This document shows positions 47,001 to 57,492 of a DNA stretch of 64,000 nucleotides, piece by piece. A program made the position numbers and the translations under genes. Origin of the DNA: Symsagittifera roscoffensis (taxonomy: Eukaryota; Xenacoelomorpha; Acoela; Convolutidae). Numbering within the stretch: position 1 is the first letter of the stretch; the number at the start of each line of letters is the position of its first letter. The notes below the pieces were generated by a model, which was not told the DNA's origin, searched no databases, and saw only the letters and a list, made by a program, of their open reading frames with translations. The stretch covers positions 24,511,254-24,575,253 of the forward strand of contig NC_087065.1 of assembly GCF_963678635.1 (NCBI RefSeq), given 5' to 3'.

Positions 47001-47172
47001 GGGGGGACTTATTTGTGTAACGAGTGGTTTTACGAGGTTGAGTATGAAGACCAAATATGTTTGCCGTAGCCTTATTAGTCTGTATGTAAATTTTCATAAC
47101 AATCGGACAAAGTGGTCAACAATATTAAGCGTAAAAATTTGCAGGCGGGGGAAAAGGAAAAAGAGTCATACA
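47001..47172. mobile_element. MITE family M2 fragment
   Basis: GAGTGGTTTTACGAGGTTGA, GTATGAAGACCAAATATG and the right end GCAGGCGGGGGAAAAGGAAA-AAGAG. Left end missing, replaced by M1 copy c. Confidence 0.7.
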
Positions 47173-49250
47173 TTTTATCAGTCAATGAGACTTATGGGTC
47201 TGCAAGTAATCTAATTAATTGCCTCTCGCAATGCAAATTGACGGCAACATCTTATTCTATGAATCCTTTCTGACTAAAGGATTCCTAATTTCTCTTTCTT
47301 TCACCCACTTTTATCACTCTGACAGTCACTAGTCTCCGAGTTTAATTTGATATAAATTTTTGCACTCGCCTCACCACAGATTGACTTGCCATTTATATCT
47401 TTTAAAAAGCAGTGCCTCTTGAAGGCTCTTCGGTACCCTCAAAACGTTTGTTTACCATTTTTTTTGAATAAAGTCATGCCACTACCCATCAGGCATGGCT
47501 TCCGCTGATTTCTCTCCCTCTCACATGACTTAGAACGGCATCCCTCCCCTTGTCAACACTGACTAGTACTGAATTTTTTTTCCGAAAAAATCATTGCGCT
47601 TATTAGATACTTGTATGCGATAGGAGTCACAGTTTGACCCAAGCAAACAAATGGCGTCTTTCCCATTATAGCCCCCCTCTCCCCGAACGTTCCATTTATA
47701 AGCACACTATCCGTACTGATTTATAATACAAAATATATCAAAAGTTTATTTTAATGGAAATAATTCTATTATGATTTTAAGTTGATATATATTGATGACT
47801 TCTTTTTCTTGAACTGAATACTGATTGAGTATCTCGACCTCTGTGAATGTTAGTCCCCAAGTTCAACTGAACATCCAACTCAACTTCCAAGAGCCTCCCA
47901 AGTTGTTTATTTATTTTCCTAATAATGTTCCGACCTCCCGGGGGTAGGGGGACCATTTTCTTGCACAGTTAATTCACTTAAAGCATCTAAAATTCCCATT
48001 TATACTCTTTTCCAAGATCCACTTAATAGCTATAAGGAGAAAATTATTTTTCTAGTAGGTGACAAACTAAGCCAAAACTTCAACTCCGAGGAATCATGTA
48101 GCCTTCCCGGCTGTTCATTTTATTTGAGAGAATGAACTCCTACACTTCTTTTAGTACCACTTTCTTCTGTGACTACTTTTGTTCAGCCTAGTTGAATTGT
48201 TATTAACAGCTCACTCGCCAATCTAAGTTAAATCCAACGTTCACAAAACTTACTTTGTTCAATTCCACTACTTCCACACTATAGACGATGAACAAGATGT
48301 TCCTTTATGTCCGAAGGACTCCAATGTACCCCGACAGGTACCTTCCATCCAAATTTTTCCACTGATTGATCACATTCTTTTTCCAGTAGTTACTTCTAAA
48401 GGATAGGTCTAGTTCCAGTGTTAATTCTAGGGGTTTCTATACAAATTGGGTTCATAAGGCTCAAAGGTCAACTTAGGATCTTTCAGGTGTCAACAATGGG
48501 TCAAACATCTTCGTAGACTCTAGGATTTTATGGGAGAGTTACTGAACAAGTTTCATCCATACACAGTTAATACTTTTATCTGATATCTTTTTTACGGGTT
48601 GTTAGTGCCGTAAGGAGTCGCCGGAGCGGTTAATTTTTTTGAAGTAGTTTTTCGGTGTTGATGTACATTGTTGGTTGCCCTCGCTCAGTGTTTTGCGTAA
48701 TTGCTTAACTCCAGTGTAAGAGGTGTTTTTCCAAGTGCTAATAATTTCGTGTCGCATTCTGGGAATTGCTTCAAATTATAATTCATGATGTGCCTTGTCA
48801 CTACCTATCCTACTTGAAAACTGCGGCTTCCTGCATTCACTCGGGGCTGAGAAATGAATTTCGAAAGTCGGGGTGAGACAGTTAGGGCATAACATCGTAA
48901 GTAGAGGTCCAGGGGTCTAGGATTCTAAGTTGAGGTTTTCCTCATCTAAGGTCTCTTACGTTCTAAACTTTGGTTTCATTACCAAAGCTAGCTATCAAGT
49001 TGCAACGAGGCCATTCGCACTACCAGGAAGCGTTATCACTAAAGCCCATGCGTTCCGAGGGATTGGGTTTTTGCAAAGCCAGGTCAAGTCATCTCTAGTA
49101 ACCGTCTTTTGATTGTCATAAAGTAAAATTTGTCAATTCCTTGTTTGTTTTACTACAGAACTTGTTCATCAGTGGATACCAAGCTACGTACTACTCATTG
49201 GGTTTACTACACTGCATGCAATTCCCAAGGTAAATCAAAATCCTTAAATT
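47173..49250. other. 2 kb MITE-free, pyrimidine-rich segment
   Basis: Visibly richer in C and T and less AT-rich than its flanks, with none of the local MITEs. No frame has support (48930-49112 opens with TTG). It lies in the presumed intron of peptide gene 3. It might be a decayed long element or a conserved non-coding block. Confidence 0.4.
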
Positions 49251-49447
49251 TGACTCACTTTCTTTTTCCCCACCTCGCCTGACCTTTTTTATGGTAAAAC
49301 GAGGGGTCTTGCAAGGTTAAGTAGGGAGGACCAATTTTTTTGCCACGGTATAAATGCTCTTGATGCCAATTTTTGCAATAATCGAAGAAATTGAGCAAAA
49401 AAACTTTTAATCAATTTTCGCAGGTGGAAGAAAAGTACAAACAGCCA
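49251..49447. mobile_element. MITE family M2 copy, diverged
   Basis: CTTTCTTTTTCCCCACCTCG at the left, GCAGGTGGAAGAAAAGTAC at the right; interior GGTCTTGCAAGGTTAAGTA corresponds to the M2 core. Confidence 0.65.
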
Positions 49448-49499
49448 GGTTTTTACCAAGACTGGCACGCGGAAGAATTAGGCCATAACAAGCATATTT

Positions 49500-49624
49500 T
49501 CTGCTCTTTTCCTCTCCTCGCCCAAAATTTCACTTTTTTGTAATTTACTGGTGTTATTAAGGCCAAAATAACACGTAAGACAAATCGAAAAAATAGAAAA
49601 CGTCGAGAAAGGAGTGGGAAAGAG
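49500..49624. mobile_element. Short hairpin element related to M1/M2
   Basis: CTGCTCTTTTCCTCTCCTCG at the left and AAAGGAGTGGGAAAGAGGGC at the right with an ATTAAGGCCAAAATAACACG core. Confidence 0.5.
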
Positions 49625-50282
49625 GGCTCTTTTTCCTTTTCCCCAGCACCAGCAAACTTTCAGAACTGATTTCTTTGTTCTCATTATCCGATTATCTAAA
49701 ATTTGGCAAGCAGACTAATTATAGGCTATGACAAACACATATTTGGTCTTGGCTCTTTTCCAGTTCCCCCCCCCCTTTCAAATTCAATTTTGAAAATCCT
49801 TTATAACGTTGTCATAATGCAACAAAATTTGGCGTGATGAACAATTTGACAATTCTGAACAGATTTGTTTTTCATACTTTATAGCGTAACATCACGCATT
49901 TAGCCGTAATAACACATAAAACAAACATAAAACTCGGTATTTTGAAAGGGGGAGACTGGAAAAGAGCCCTAGTCTTCACATATGACCTTATAAAACCCTA
50001 CGTTATGCTAGAAAATTGATGCACTTTTGCGCGAGAAAAACAAAAAGAGCCAAAAAGAGTCGAAGATAAATTTGTTGTGGCGCAACTTTTTCTGCATGCC
50101 AGTTTTGTTAACAATCAAATAATGTGAAGAAAAATGACCTATAATAATCTCAGTTGGGGTGAATAGGAAAAAAAGCGTACCTAACGATTGAAAAGAATTT
50201 GGTCTTCATACTTAACGTTGCACGAACCCTCGTTACACCATAAGATTAATGTTTATGTGAGGTGGGGAAAGAAAAAGGAGCC
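49625..50282. mobile_element. MITE family M2 copy interrupted by M1
   Basis: GGCTCTTTTTCCTTTTCCCC opens at 49625; the closing GAGGTGGGGAAAGAAAAAGG-AGCC ends at 50282. M1 copy d is nested at 49751-49968, and the stretch to 50160 contains further M2-like core. The two sides may be two M2 copies. Confidence 0.6.
49751..49968. mobile_element. MITE family M1 copy d
   Basis: GGCTCTTTTCCAGTTCCCCC at the left, GGGGGAGACTGGAAAAGAGC-C at the right; flanks TTGGTCTT and CTAGTCTT agree at six of eight positions. 218 bp, no coding. Confidence 0.85.
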
Positions 50283-50389
50283 AAACAATATATAACCCGC
50301 TGAATGCTTGATTAAACTAGTCACAATAGTTAGGCTGTTCCCATGCACAATTTCATTATGACCCGGGTCCAGGTTGTGGTTTTATGATC

Positions 50390-50725
50390 AGACGGTCGCG
50401 ATTAAAATTGGATATTTTCAGACCACCGCGACCCAAATTTTGTTTTTCCAAACCGCTGCGACTAAAGTTTTGTACTTCCGGACCGAGGCAATGTGTCCGC
50501 GACCGGCGCGACCAAAGGAATCCCGGATGAAGGTTTTCAATTTGTGTTTTGACCGAGGCGAGTCAAACACATTTCAGAGTTGACAAAAAAATCCTAGTCG
50601 AGAAGGCCCTATAGTCAAAACATAAAGTCGACTCGGTCGAAAAAAAAAGTCGAACATAAGTTTACAGCACATTCGAACTCAAAGTCGAAATATGAAGTCG
50701 AGTCGGTCGAAACAAAATCGAACGC
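50390..50725. repeat. Degenerate CGACC / GTCGAA array
   Basis: First half: GACCGCGACC-, GACCGAGGCGA-type units; second half: AGTCGAAATATGAAGTCGAG, TCGGTCGAAA units. Same vocabulary as the arrays at 890-1436 far to the left. Confidence 0.7.
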
Positions 50726-50736
50726 AAACTAAAATT

Positions 50737-50950
50737 GGCTCTTTTCCAGTTCCCCCCTTTCAAATTCAAATTTGAAAGTCTTTTTAACGTTGTCATAATG
50801 CAATGAAATTTGGCGTGGTGAACAAATCGACAATTCTGAACAATTTTGTTCTTCTTACATTGCAGCGTAATATCACGCATTTAGCCGTAATAACACGTAA
50901 AACAAATATAAAACTCGGTGTTTTGAAAGGGGGGAAACTGGAAAAGAGCC
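50737..50950. mobile_element. MITE family M1 copy e
   Basis: GGCTCTTTTCCAGTTCCCCC ... GGGGAAACTGGAAAAGAGCC; flanks CTAAAATT and CTAAAACT agree at seven of eight positions. 214 bp. Confidence 0.88.
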
Positions 50951-51088
50951 CTAAAACTTTACCATAGATTGACTTTATTGTCGGATTTTTTGCTTGCAAA
51001 ACTGTAAAACAACTAGCAATTAATTATTTGCTAATTAACTAACAATTAGCAAATTAATTCAGCGTACATGTATTTTGATGTGCAGTTA

Positions 51089-51939
51089 CCCGGGTTGACG
51101 CCCATAGAAGAAAATGCTTATCATACAGTTTCATATCTGAAGTCTATGGAAAAATGCTTATCATAAAAAATTCATACAAAGTTTAAAAATTTTTAATGAA
51201 CGTTTTTGGTCTACTTGCCTCTTTGGAAGCTTTCTTGTCATTACAAAAATGATTTAAAATTTTTTATACATTGTTTATGCAATTTTCATTAAAAAAAATT
51301 GTATGATATGCACTTTTTTCATGAACAAAAACTTTGAGTTAAAAAATTTTTAATCCCTTTTTTGGCTGCAAACTTGATTTTGTGCTAAAATACAAAGTTT
51401 TAGAAAAAAAAGTTTTGCAAGCAAAATTTGACTTTTTTTGTTTATAACGTAGTCCAGGATGAGTTTATCACCCAAAAAACCCAAAAATCACAAGAAAGTG
51501 TTTTTTTTTGTAAACACGATTATTATCTTTTGTTTCATTTGCTAAAATAAAAATAACTTTGTAGAAAAACAGGCCTTTTTTCCCTACCATCGAAACTTTC
51601 AAACTAAAAATTATCTAGCCATATTCATTAAATTACTTTTTTGGTAAATAATTCCATGTGAAAATGTTAAAATTAACTTTTATGGCGAAAATCACCTAAT
51701 GCAGTTTCTCTGCGTGGTAAGTGCCAGTTACACTCTGGGTTGTCTTGTGACAAAAAATCCTTGGTTAGTGTTTCAGTTGAAACACGAAATTTCAAAACAA
51801 AATTTTTTTTGTATTTTTGTTTATGGAAAAAATGTTTATCATACAATTTCATTTATGGAAAAAATCCTATTTTGCTATTTTCGTACACATTTTGTTCATA
51901 TATGAAAGTTGCATGATAAGCATTTTTTGTCAACACGGG
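51089..51939. mobile_element. CCCGGG-ended element, copy 1
   Basis: Left CCCGGGTTGACGCCCATAGA then AAAATGCTTATCATACAG; right TGCATGATAAGCATTTTTTG-TCAACACGGG. The subterminal motif AAAATGCTTATCATA occurs in several copies at both ends in inverted arrangement. Interior shares TAACGTAGTCCAGGAT with the copy at 57493. 851 bp, no coding. Confidence 0.75.
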
Positions 51940-51949
51940 CAGCTAGATT

Positions 51950-52146
51950 GGCTCTTTTCCAGTTTCACCCCTTTCAAGTTTTCCACCGTTGTCATTATGC
52001 AATGAAATTTGGCATAGTGAAAAAATCGACAACTGTGAACAGATTTGTTCTTCATACTTTACAGCGTTACATCACACATTTAGCCGTAATAACACGTAAA
52101 ACAAACATAAAACTCGGTATTTCGAAACGGGGACTGGGAAAGAGCC
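51950..52146. mobile_element. MITE family M1 copy f
   Basis: GGCTCTTTTCCAGTTTCACC ... GGGGACTGGGAAAGAGCC; flanks GCTAGATT and GCTAGAAC agree at six of eight. It begins ten bases after the CCCGGG element. Confidence 0.85.
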
Positions 52147-52424
52147 GCTAGAACAGCATATTTGCTGGTCATATACATAGGACCGCCACAAGATGGCCTA
52201 CATATGGTCCCAACATCAAATATCAACATTTTATAACAAAAAATCACCACCAAAAGCTGAGAAACAATCAAATAAAACCAAAAGTTTTTAAACTGAACAA
52301 CAGTCAACAAATAAACAGACAACGTAAATTGCGAAACTGAAATTCAAATATGGGGGAAAGTGAACAAGAGCCAGATCTTCTTTATTTTAGTCACTTTCTC
52401 CTCTCAGTTTGATGTTGATCTCAG
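52147..52424. other. Intron end of peptide gene 3
   Basis: Contains an M-type right end (GGGGGAAAGTGAACAAGAGC-C, ending near 52372) whose left part I cannot place. A pyrimidine tract (TCACTTTCTCCTCTC) then precedes the acceptor ATCTCAG at 52418-52424. Confidence 0.5.
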
Positions 52425-52619
52425 GTTGATGTGATTGCAAAAGACGGTGGTCTGCTTTATGATCCGTGCGAAGAAGACAAGAACTGTCACGTGGGTTTCT
52501 ACTGCAGCATGACCATTAAAAGATGTTTTCAAACAGAATGCATGAAGGATGAACAATGTCCACCCAAATACTATTGTGAAATACCTGGACTGATCATGGG
52601 CAACTGTTCTCCACTATAG
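52425..52619 (+). CDS. Cysteine-rich secreted peptide 3, last exon
   Basis: Follows ATCTCAG; upstream in-frame stops at 52410 and 52416 exclude a longer exon. 64 residues to TAG at 52617-52619. After Val-Asp and a short linker come eight cysteines spaced C-x5-C-x5-C-x6-C-x4-C-x5-C-x5-C-x9-C, ending Ser-Pro-Leu. The framework matches genes 1 and 2 except for a five-residue longer last loop. The surface is more acidic than in gene 2, and aromatic residues precede the third cysteine of each module. Likely exported; function unknown. An AATAAA-like signal is at about 52692. Confidence 0.75.
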   Translation, partial: VDVIAKDGGLLYDPCEEDKNCHVGFYCSMTIKRCFQTECMKDEQCPPKYYCEIPGLIMGNCSPL

Positions 52620-52691
52620 AAATGCAAGTTCAAAAAACAAGGCTTATTTTCATTTGTTGGATAAATGAAATTAACCAATGAACAAAGACGA

Positions 52692-52699
52692 AAAATAAA
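52692..52699 (+). promoter_or_regulatory. Candidate polyadenylation signal, gene 3
   Basis: AAAATAAAAA about 75 bases after the stop codon; plausible spacing, but the region is AT-rich. Confidence 0.35.
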
Positions 52700-53607
52700 A
52701 ATTATTGCGATCATTCTCGAATAACTCAAGTCTAAGTGAGTGGATAAACAAAACAGCTTGTCAGTTAATTAACAGATTTTCTGATTGGTAAGAACCGATT
52801 TTAAACTGGAGAAAAACGTAACGCAAAAAGAGAAATTAAAAACAAAACTCGAGAGAAAGTTTTTGAAAAGACTAAGATGTTCTCGCTAGAATTCTTAGCG
52901 AGAAAAAACCAAGGTCGTAACTAATGAGTTTTTTGGTGAACGAAGAACAGTGAGTGAAAAACGTCGAAAACTGAAAGATCGGAACAAAGTTCACAAATTG
53001 TTCAGGCGTCATTTTTAAAGTTGACTTTTTAATGTTTTCATTTTGCGTATTTTATGAAATTGAATTCTGCTTTTAAATACCGAAATTTATGGCAGTTCGT
53101 TATTCTTTGTTGACTTGTAATTTACGATAATTACGGTTAACTTACGTATGAATTGAAATGTTGTCAATCGGCCAGCTACCCGAAACCGATCTGCCTCAGA
53201 ACCGAAACGAGGCAGAAATACAAGTTAAATTGGTACTACTATGGTAGCTTTTGTCTCTAGATAGCAATACACCTAGTTTTTATCTGAGAAAATCACAAAC
53301 GTTTTTGAGGAATTTAAAAAAACAACTAAGATATATTCAGTTTTCAAAGCTTTTATTAAAAAATTCATAGCAGGTTTTGCAAACTTTTTGAGTCGAGCAA
53401 AAAAGCGTGATGTGAGTTTGCATCCTTCAAAGAATGAAATGAAAATTTTCAGTACTTAAATTTTTTTTCAGGGTCGAAATGTACGAATTTTGTTCCTTTG
53501 ATGTATAAGGCTCACTGTCTGCCACATTGCAAATTTTTTTCTGGTTCAATTGTTGAGTCACACAAAAATGAGTTTTCAACGTTTCATTTACACAAAAGGA
53601 AAGAACG
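52700..53607. other. No gene recognised
   Basis: AT-rich flank of gene 3 without repeats or supported frames. Confidence 0.5.
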
Positions 53608-53615
53608 GATGTTAT

Positions 53616-53698
53616 GGCTACCTCCCCCCCCCCACCTCACACCTCACAGAAACTTCAATTATAAACATTTGCAGGTGGGGGGGGGGAGGAAAAGAGCC
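53616..53698. mobile_element. MITE family M2, 83-bp deletion form
   Basis: GGCTACCTCCCC at the left and GGGGAGGAAAAGAGCC at the right, flanked by identical 8-bp repeats GATGTTAT at 53608-53615 and 53699-53706. The core is almost wholly deleted, leaving the two C/G tracts. Confidence 0.85.
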
Positions 53699-53706
53699 GA
53701 TGTTAT

Positions 53707-54069
53707 GATCACAAGATTTCATGAATTCTCAGATAATATTTTGAGTTTCGAAAATTGTTTGGCCCCATTAGTTTTTTCCTCCAGTATATAAAAACTCATG
53801 GATTTTACACGATTTCTTTTTTTGAGGAGCACTTTGCAAAGTTTTTTTTTGGAAACCATTTAGCCGTTTCTCACCCAAAAAAGATCAATCTCAAGATTTG
53901 TTGCTCATATATGTGCCTGAAGGTTCTGTTCTTCTCTTTTTTACTGTACACACTTCACTCTCTAAGGCCTTGACGTTTTTTTTTTCAATTTGTCAAAATT
54001 GAGAATAAGCGTTCAGTCAATCAAACAGCTCATGGAAAGTCCCTTCACATGCGACTACGCACTTATTTT
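53707..54069. other. No gene recognised
   Basis: AT-rich; the hydrophobic frame 53755-53973 is not supported. Confidence 0.45.
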
Positions 54070-54272
54070 GGCTTTTTTTCTTTCCCCCATTCCTCACGAA
54101 AACATGATTTTTTTTCATCGTAATTAGTGGTTTTACAAGGTTGAGTATGAAGATCAAATAAGTTTGTTATGGCTTTTCTAATAACGCATTCCATTTTTTA
54201 CAAAAATCGGAAAATGCGAAGAAATCTTGTAATTATAAAAATTGGCAGATGGAGGAAAAAGAAAAAATGGCC
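54070..54272. mobile_element. MITE family M2 copy
   Basis: GGCTTTTTTTCTTTCCCCCA at the left, GATGGAGGAAAAAGAAAAAA-TGGCC at the right, core GTGGTTTTACAAGGTTGAGT. About 203 bp. Confidence 0.8.
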
Positions 54273-54472
54273 TTTTTTTGGTAGAAAAAAGTTTATGGCA
54301 TTAAAAAAAAAGTATTTATTTTTTCTTTTTTTCCCCAAAAACTAGGCCAAACAATATCGGACTAAAGATTTAGTCGAGACAAGTTTTGAATAATTTCGCT
54401 AAATATATCTAATTGTTTTTGGTAGGTAAAAACAGAAGAGCCAGTCTGAAAAACAGGCTGTAGAGAGTTTTT

Positions 54473-54708
54473 GGCTCTTTTCCAGTTCCTATCTTTCAAA
54501 AAATCAATTTATATGTTTGTTTTACGAGTTATTACGGCTAAATGCGTGATGTTACGATGTGAAGTATGGAGATCAATTATAAAAAGAAATGTTTTCTGTT
54601 GACCTTTGTCAATGTCATTTGTTCACCATGCCAAGTTTCCTTGCAGTATTACAATGTTAATTAAGTTTTTCAAAATTCAAGTTGAAACGGGGAAACAGGA
54701 AAAGAGGC
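54473..54708. mobile_element. MITE family M1 copy g
   Basis: GGCTCTTTTCCAGTTCCTAT ... GGGGAAACAGGAAAAGAGGC; internal AAATGCGTGATGTTACG. More diverged than copies d-f. Confidence 0.78.
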
Positions 54709-56306
54709 GATTTTTCCTGCACGCCATGAACTTTTTTGGTAGGTTTGCGAGAGGCCGACTGTCGACAATTTAACAATTTTTTTAAAATTTTTTCCAATTT
54801 TTCGAAAGTTATCTTGCCAAATTTGAGATTAAGGGCGTAAAAGGTTCAATTGAAAGAACAGATTGTGGTAATTTTCCCCGCATAAAAAACTACCCTCTTT
54901 TTTTGGAAGACTAAATTTTTTCCGAACTTACTGTTTTTTTTCTAAACACAACCTTGCTGCATATGCGGTTAATCACAGCCACAATTTTAAAGTTTTAATT
55001 GTATTTTGTGACAAGAACAAACCCAACGCATCTGTTTCATTACAATTTGTATTCGGAGAAAATGTATCTGAATGGGTGAAACGGGCTTCTAAAATTTTAA
55101 TACATTTTGCTTCTTTTTGCTATTTCACTTTGGTGAGCAAAACAAGCCAGCCCGTTATGGAACCCGTTTTTTATCTAAAATATGGAATTATAACCCTAAT
55201 TGCAGATATATGCACAATTTTTTTGATATTGCTAATCAAAAGTAACATCAGCTCAAACTCAGTTGCTAATAACAGCCCGTTAAAGTGAATTGCACCATAA
55301 ATTGAACCCCACTGCTAAAATGCCAGATGTCGCAGTTTCACAACAGGACATAAAAATCCAAAAAGTTGTTTTAGTTTTTGCCATGCTTTGTCTTTTTTAC
55401 GTGCCTGAAGCGTTATGAGCTAGTCTCGTTTTCAAAATATCCAGGAAGTTTTCATGTTACATTAAACTTTTACCCACAGACAATTATGACGCGTTAGATT
55501 CGCACTAATACATTTTCTTCATAACGCTAACAAAAAATCAGCAGGTATCAAAAGCTTTAGCTTAGCTCGCTCAACAGTTAAAGAAAGGGCTGTTACTTGT
55601 TCTCAAAAAAATTGAAAAATAAATCAATCTCAAAAACTATCAAACCACGCAAAACCTGACCTTTTTCTTAGAATTAAAATATCTGGGCCGAAATGTAGCT
55701 TTTTTGACAAGATATAACAACATATAGCTTTTCGTTTGCCAAAATGTGTCAAACTGTTAACACCATCAAAAATTGATTAACACAATCTATTTGAGACAAA
55801 ACTTTTGGTGGTGATTGAAAGGCGTTTTTCAAAAGCGATCAAAATTGTTATTCCCTACTCATTTTCTTAGAAAAGTTATGAAGTAAAAAAAATATAAAAG
55901 AGTAGAAGTTTAATTTCAAGTCATTAAATGTTGGTGTAAAAAGTTTTAAATGCTGTAATTGAATTATTGAAATTGAAAAGATCATAAGCTGGCTATTGGT
56001 GTAATGAATTCCTTTATCCCATTTAAATTAAATCGCCATATAAAAACTGCGGCTCATTATTTGGGGAAATGAAGCGGTTTTGATTTTCACATTGTTTCCA
56101 GCGCCATGGAATGAGCTCAAAAGGTATCGTATGCAAATTCCTCTACTGTGAATGGAAAAAATCCGATGCATTGCTTGTGATATTGTCAATATATTCAGCC
56201 ACATAACGTATTTGAACAATAAAAAATATAAATTTGAGTTTCGAAGACATTACGATTTCAACCAACTCTAGAAGAAGTTGGGAGAAAAATATAACACGAT
56301 TATAAC
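54709..56306. other. No gene recognised
   Basis: 1.6 kb, AT-rich. The frame 55076-55288 begins with GTG and reads as two hydrophobic runs; without a start, domain or splice context I do not call it. Confidence 0.45.
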
Positions 56307-56314
56307 AAGATTAT

Positions 56315-56514
56315 GGCTCTTTTTCCTTTTCCCCCACCTGCAATTTTTTACTAGTAAAGTTACTGTTCACATTGTCCGATCATTATGAAAATTGACATGC
56401 GGACTAATTAGGATGTGCCAAACACATTTGGTCTTCATATTTAACTTTCTAAAACCACTCGTTACACCATAAAATTGATGGTCGTGGGAGGTGGGGGAAA
56501 AAGGAAAAAGAGCC
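56315..56514. mobile_element. MITE family M2, intact copy
   Basis: GGCTCTTTTTCCTTTTCCCC at the left, GTGGGGGAAAAAGGAAAAAG-AGCC at the right, with identical 8-bp flanks AAGATTAT at 56307-56314 and 56515-56522. 200 bp with no coding; the best reference copy of the family. Confidence 0.92.
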
Positions 56515-56522
56515 AAGATTAT

Positions 56523-56910
56523 TTGCAATAATGCTCTAAAAAGGATCTTTTTCCAATCTCTTAACAAACGAACAAAAACACGTTTAGTCATGAAAAAGTA
56601 ACCGGTATCTAAAAACACGGATGTATGTTTCTTAATCTAGCAAGTATCTATCTGCACAAAACAATCTTAGAGAAGTTCTTCGAAGGATTAAATTGGAAAT
56701 TTTTGGAAAACATGACTGGTGGATAGTTCAATTTATTCACTCGAAAAGCTTTACTTGATAAGATATTTATAAGAAAAACTTAAGTTGGAAATTGCATACA
56801 CAATTTTTATCATCTCTTCAAGTGTCAGATCGAAAAAAGTTTAAGGTGAAATCAGGGACTGGAAAATATCAACGAGGTTTCATGATGTTACTGAAATGTA
56901 CAGAAAAAAA
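56523..56910. other. No gene recognised
   Basis: AT-rich spacer. Confidence 0.5.
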
Positions 56911-56920
56911 ATTATAATTT

Positions 56921-57109
56921 TTGGAGATTTCTTCCCTTGTTGAGAAAACTGAAAATCGACTTCATGTTACCAAATTGTTCAAAATGTTGTTTGAAGATCG
57001 CGCAATTAAAATAGCTAAAAGTAAAAAAACTTTGTGCCCAAATGATTTTTTGTCCAAATTGGAACTTGCTTTTGGTCGTCTGGCGTCGGGGATCGAAAAG
57101 AAAAAATAA
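56921..57109 (+). CDS. Possible last exon of an unidentified gene
   Basis: A 62-codon frame rich in Glu, Lys, Arg and Leu with heptad-like helical patterns, ending EKKK and TAA. Composition is unlike the low-complexity chance frames around it. It has no ATG near its start; possible acceptors (TTTTGGAG and TTGTTGAG) precede it. A TAATAAAA lies at 57131, suitable as polyadenylation signal. No family recognised; it may equally be a decayed exon. Confidence 0.35.
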   Translation: MEISSLVEKTENRLHVTKLFKMLFEDRAIKIAKSKKTLCPNDFLSKLELAFGRLASGIEKKK

Positions 57110-57139
57110 GCTAAGCCCTGTGCGTGTGTGTAATAAAAA

Positions 57140-57492
57140 GAATTTCAAAAAACTTGAAACCTACCTCGCTTTGGTCGGGATTTCTTAGATATGGCTTATC
57201 CAGGTATTGAAATGAATTTTTTCAACCTTCAATTTTCTGTTTTATCGCTTCTAAAGAAAAACACAATGAAAAAAAAAACAAATTTGACTTGGGTGATTGT
57301 TTTGTGAAGTCAGTTTTTCTTCAGTCAAATGCTTCACGTAAAAACAACTTGCTTTGCCTTGTTTATCTTGGACTTAAATTGCACTCTACGCGTGCTCGTC
57401 AGCACAGGTGGCCAAAAAATGCCTATCACCGGGCGTAGTGTTTGAGAGTGTTGTTAGGATAACGCGAAAATGTTGGCAAGATCGGGTATATT
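57140..57492. other. No gene recognised
   Basis: AT-rich with a slightly GC-richer stretch at 57380-57480 directly before the CCCGGG-ended element. Confidence 0.45.

Noticed and set aside
51699-51905. MQFLCV... with a perfect GTAAGT donor as first exon of gene 3
   Set aside because: Lies inside the CCCGGG-ended transposon and six residues are not a signal peptide; probably chance.
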